NCBI RefSeq assembly: GCF_002980495.1
Contig: NZ_PVBR01000010.1
Coordinates: 62,001-126,000, forward strand
Origin: Phyllobacterium phragmitis
GTDB taxonomy: Bacteria; Pseudomonadota; Alphaproteobacteria; Rhizobiales; Rhizobiaceae
Length of the DNA: 64,000 bases
Direction: 5' to 3'
Shown: one piece after another, positions 61,523-64,000 of the stretch
Layout of the letters: the number at the start of each line of letters is the position of its first letter
Numbering within the stretch: the first letter of the stretch is position 1
Program-made: the position numbers and the translations under genes
Notes under the pieces: model-generated
The model's input: only the letters and a program-made list of their open reading frames with translations
Databases searched by the model: none
What the model was told of the DNA's origin: nothing

Positions 61523-61719
61523 CATGCAGCCCGTCATTGAGAAGCGGATTCCCGCCAAAAGAGCCTGTCGGAAATCTTGTGCCGGACTTGCCGCACAAAC
61601 GGAATAATATTTCTTGTTTATCTTTGGCCCCGCAGAAATTATGAAGCCCCATAAAGGTGGGAGCAATGGACTGCCTCTGCCTGTACGATTTCGAAATCCG
61701 AGACCCCAAGGAAACAAGA

Positions 61720-62556
61720 ATGACACGCTCCTCTCCCAAATCGCCGGCACGCCGCGCAGGCCTCAAGGCGCTGCTCTTCTCGGCCATTGCTCTGACCGTC
61801 GGTTTCGCCGCGCCCGCATCCGGCCTTGCCCAGGAAAAGACGATCAAGGTCGGTATCATGGGTGGACAGGATGAGGAGATCTGGAAGGTCGTCGCCGCTG
61901 AGGCCGCCAAGAACGGACTAAAGATCGAGACCGTCACCTTTGCCGACTATACCCAGCCGAACGAAGCGCTCGAGCGCAAGGAAATCGACGCCAACGCCTT
62001 CCAGCACAAGCCCTATCTCGATGCGCAGATCGAGCAGCACGGTTACAAGATCGAACCCGCCGGCTACACCGCCGTCTTTCCGATCGGTGTCTACTCGCGC
62101 AAGGTCAAAAGCCTGAGCGAGTTGAAGGACGGGGCCGTTGTAGGCGTGCCGAACGACCCTTCCAACGAGGGTCGTGCCCTGCGGGTCCTCGAAACGCAGG
62201 GCCTGATCAAGCTTAGGGATGGCGCTGGCGTCCTCGCCACGCCGATCGACATCGTCGAGAACCCGAAGAACCTTGAAATCAAGGAGCTTGATGCTGGCGT
62301 CGTCGGCCGATCGATCGACGATCTCGATGCAGCCGTAGTCAACAATGACTGGGCGCTGAAGGCCGGCCTCGATCCCATAAAGGACGTGATCGCCCGTGAA
62401 TCGAAAGAGAACAATCCGTATAATAATTTCATCGCGATCCGCACCGAGGACAAGGACACCCCTTGGGTTAAGACGCTCGTCGCCGCCTTCCAGAACGATG
62501 CGGTCAAGGATAAGCTTCTTGAAATCTACAAGGGAACGGCACTCCCTGCCTGGTGA
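61720..62556 (+). CDS. metQ: MetQ-type methionine-binding protein
   Basis: 278 residues from the ATG at 61720 (AAGGAAAC ribosome site). A signal peptide (about 1-38, ending GLA/QEK) carries no lipobox Cys, unlike many MetQ lipoproteins. The NlpA/MetQ fold is clear: KVGIMGGQDEEIWKVVAAEA, FADYTQPNEAL, NAFQHKPYLDA, VGVPNDPSNEGRALRVLE and a late NNPYNNFIAIRTED. It binds methionine for MetNI. The 197-bp gap before it has no recognised S-adenosylmethionine riboswitch. Confidence 0.92.
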   Translation: MTRSSPKSPARRAGLKALLFSAIALTVGFAAPASGLAQEKTIKVGIMGGQDEEIWKVVAAEAAKNGLKIETVTFADYTQPNEALERKEIDANAFQHKPYLDAQIEQHGYKIEPAGYTAVFPIGVYSRKVKSLSELKDGAVVGVPNDPSNEGRALRVLETQGLIKLRDGAGVLATPIDIVENPKNLEIKELDAGVVGRSIDDLDAAVVNNDWALKAGLDPIKDVIARESKENNPYNNFIAIRTEDKDTPWVKTLVAAFQNDAVKDKLLEIYKGTALPAW

Positions 62557-62591
62557 AAACGCGCCAATCCAGGCTGAGCAAGTTTACAGCC

Positions 62592-62624
62592 AAACGGTTC
62601 GGATATCCCATATCCGGACCGTTT
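62592..62624 (+). promoter_or_regulatory. intercistronic hairpin between metQ and metN
   Basis: AAACGGTTCGGATAT and ATATCCGGACCGTTT form a 15-bp stem (one U:G) with a CCC loop, ending 8 bases before the metN start codon. It may partly terminate or block translation so that the binding protein exceeds the membrane complex. Confidence 0.7.
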
Positions 62625-62632
62625 GTGCTTAA

Positions 62633-63751
62633 ATGACGCGCCATGCGACGAAGTTCGAGGCAGATGTGAACACCCAGGCACTCAACATTCCCGCGCAGTC
62701 CACCAAAGACGCGCAGCCCGAGGCGGCGTCTGGCGACATGATCGTCAAGCTGAGCGATGTGCGGCGCTCCTTCGGCGACACACCGGCGATCGACATGGTC
62801 TCGCTCAGCGTGAAGCGTGGCGAAATCCTTGGCATCATCGGCCGCAGCGGTGCTGGGAAATCAACGCTGATCCGCTGCCTCAACGGGCTGGAACGTCCTG
62901 ATTCCGGCTCGATCCAGGTAGAGGGACTGGAAATCACTTCGCTCGACGAACGCCGCCTGCAGCCGGTGCGCCGCCGCATCGGCATGATCTTCCAGCATTT
63001 CAACCTGCTTTCCGCCAAGACGGTGGAAGACAATATCGCGCTGCCGCTTAAGATCGAGGGCCAATCGCGCGCTCAACGCAAAAAGCGCGTCGCCGAGCTT
63101 CTTGAACTCGTCGGCCTTTCGGACAAGGCGAAGCACTATCCAGCACAGCTTTCCGGCGGTCAGAAACAGCGTGTCGGCATTGCCCGCGCGCTTGCCGCAA
63201 AGCCATCCCTGCTTCTCTCCGATGAGGCCACTTCGGCGCTCGACCCTGAAACCACACGGTCTATTCTCGCCCTTTTAAAGGATATCAACCGTCAGCTCGG
63301 GCTGACGATCCTGCTGATCACCCATGAGATGGAGGTCATCCGGCGCGTCGCCGACCGCGTCATCGTGCTCGATCGCGGCCGAATCGTCGAGGAAGGCCCA
63401 GTCTGGCAGGTTTTCGCCAATCCGGCAGCCGAGACGACGAAAAGCCTGTTGCAGGTGCTGACGCCGGAATTGCCGCCGACACTGCGCGAGCGGCTGAACC
63501 CGGCATCAGGCGACGATGCCGTGGTCAAGGTCCAGCTTTCAGGCGAGGCCGCGCGGCGACCTTTCCTCGCCGAATTGATTGGCGCCCGGCTCCTGCATGG
63601 CGGTATCGACACCGTGCAGGGCGAGCCGGTCGGCACATTGTTCCTCGGCATCCCGGCGCATGACAAGGCGGCGTTGGAAAAGGCCGTGCAATATCTCAAG
63701 TCCAATGCGGACCATGTGGAGGTGCTGGGCTATGTCTCAGGCGATGCTTGA
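62633..63751 (+). CDS. metN: methionine ABC transporter ATP-binding protein
   Basis: 372 residues. Walker A is GRSGAGKSTLIRCLNG, the signature is LSGGQKQRVGIARALA, Walker B is LLLSDEATSALD, and the switch His is in LITHEMEVIRRVADR. The C-terminal NIL/ACT-like domain (about 295-370, FLAELIGARLLHG) senses methionine and inhibits transport. A 35-residue N-terminal extension is unusual; a GTG at 62666 would shorten it. The stop overlaps metI. Confidence 0.93.
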   Translation: MTRHATKFEADVNTQALNIPAQSTKDAQPEAASGDMIVKLSDVRRSFGDTPAIDMVSLSVKRGEILGIIGRSGAGKSTLIRCLNGLERPDSGSIQVEGLEITSLDERRLQPVRRRIGMIFQHFNLLSAKTVEDNIALPLKIEGQSRAQRKKRVAELLELVGLSDKAKHYPAQLSGGQKQRVGIARALAAKPSLLLSDEATSALDPETTRSILALLKDINRQLGLTILLITHEMEVIRRVADRVIVLDRGRIVEEGPVWQVFANPAAETTKSLLQVLTPELPPTLRERLNPASGDDAVVKVQLSGEAARRPFLAELIGARLLHGGIDTVQGEPVGTLFLGIPAHDKAALEKAVQYLKSNADHVEVLGYVSGDA

Positions 63752-64000
63752 TCTTCTCTGGCGCTCCTTCTGGGAAACCATCACCATGACCGGCTTTTCC
63801 GGCCTGATCTCGCTTGTCGCGGGACTGCCGCTGGCGCTGATCCTCATCCTGACGGATCGCGGAGGTCTGGCCGAGAACCTCTGGATAAACCGCAGCCTTG
63901 GCGCCGTCATCAACGGCTTCCGCTCCGTCCCGTTCATCATCCTGCTCGTCGCCCTCATCCCGGTGACACGCTTCATCGTCGGCACCTCGCTCGGCACATG
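63732..64000 (+). CDS. metI: methionine ABC transporter permease (partial)
   Basis: The first 89 codons are visible; the gene runs off the window. The ATG at 63732 has GAGGTG 7 bases before it and overlaps metN by 20 bp; an ATG at 63744 is also in frame. The sequence LLWRSFWETITMTGFSGLIS and FRSVPFIILLVALIPVTRFI, with VVGTSLG-like IVGTSLGT, matches MetI permeases. It would form the membrane channel with MetN. Confidence 0.92.
   Translation, partial: MSQAMLDLLWRSFWETITMTGFSGLISLVAGLPLALILILTDRGGLAENLWINRSLGAVINGFRSVPFIILLVALIPVTRFIVGTSLGT

Noticed and set aside
61523-61719. S-adenosylmethionine riboswitch upstream of metQ
   Set aside because: I looked for SAM-I and SAM-II core words and a pseudoknot pattern and found none convincing; the region has no strong terminator hairpin.

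Overview
The window is a gene-dense, high-GC chromosomal segment of an alphaproteobacterium of the Hyphomicrobiales (Brucellaceae/Phyllobacteriaceae neighbourhood). The evidence is an Omp10-type outer-membrane lipoprotein of 126 residues next to ferrochelatase, a CpdR response regulator, an MmgR/alpha-r8-type small RNA beside a HisN-type phosphatase, a bacterial homospermidine synthase, DUF459/DUF882/DUF533 envelope proteins, and several families of palindromic intergenic elements. I could run no database search, so the genus is left open. No rRNA, IS element, integrase or CRISPR array was seen; one tRNA (Val-GAC) is present.

Layout. 1-6.9 kb: a catabolic operon (amidohydrolase, ethanolamine-type permease, glutamine-synthetase-like ligase, aldehyde dehydrogenase, iron alcohol dehydrogenase) that reads as gamma-glutamylation-dependent catabolism of ethanolamine or a related amino alcohol. 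7-9.5 kb: a GNAT acetyltransferase and an ornithine decarboxylase with a long structured leader. 9.5-14.3 kb: a LysR regulator, a DUF1007/NicO metal exporter pair, a CDF exporter with a small membrane protein, and a RimJ-like acetyltransferase. 14.3-17 kb: modABC. 17-24.4 kb: DUF533 protein, TrhO, a stand-alone endolysin-like protein, KDPG aldolase, a DUF882 murein endopeptidase-like protein and a sigma-54 response regulator. 24.5-30 kb: PepF, PabB/PabC and homospermidine synthase. 30-40.6 kb: an envelope block (omp10, LysM 5'-nucleotidase, hemH, kdsD, a beta-barrel protein, galU, a lytic transglycosylase, a DUF459 protein). 40.6-47 kb: gltBD. 47.6-54 kb: threonine aldolase, a heat-shock hsp20 with RpoH promoter and ROSE-like leader, a PepSY-like protein, an alpha/beta hydrolase, hisN, the MmgR-like RNA, an N-formylglutamate amidohydrolase, cpdR and tRNA-Val. 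54-61.5 kb: LysR facing a branched-chain-type ABC importer plus GMC oxidoreductase. 61.7-64 kb: metQNI, cut by the window end.

Themes. Nitrogen and polyamine metabolism recur: ornithine decarboxylase makes putrescine, homospermidine synthase uses it, gltBD makes glutamate, and the gamma-glutamyl operon consumes and should regenerate it. RNA-level control is unusually visible: an ornithine decarboxylase leader, a Shine-Dalgarno-sequestering hairpin before homospermidine synthase, an RpoH/ROSE heat-shock pair, an MmgR-like sRNA with two anti-Shine-Dalgarno stretches, and a hairpin between metQ and metN. The best candidates for undescribed biology are the gamma-glutamyl ethanolamine operon and the Liv-type importer/GMC oxidoreductase unit.
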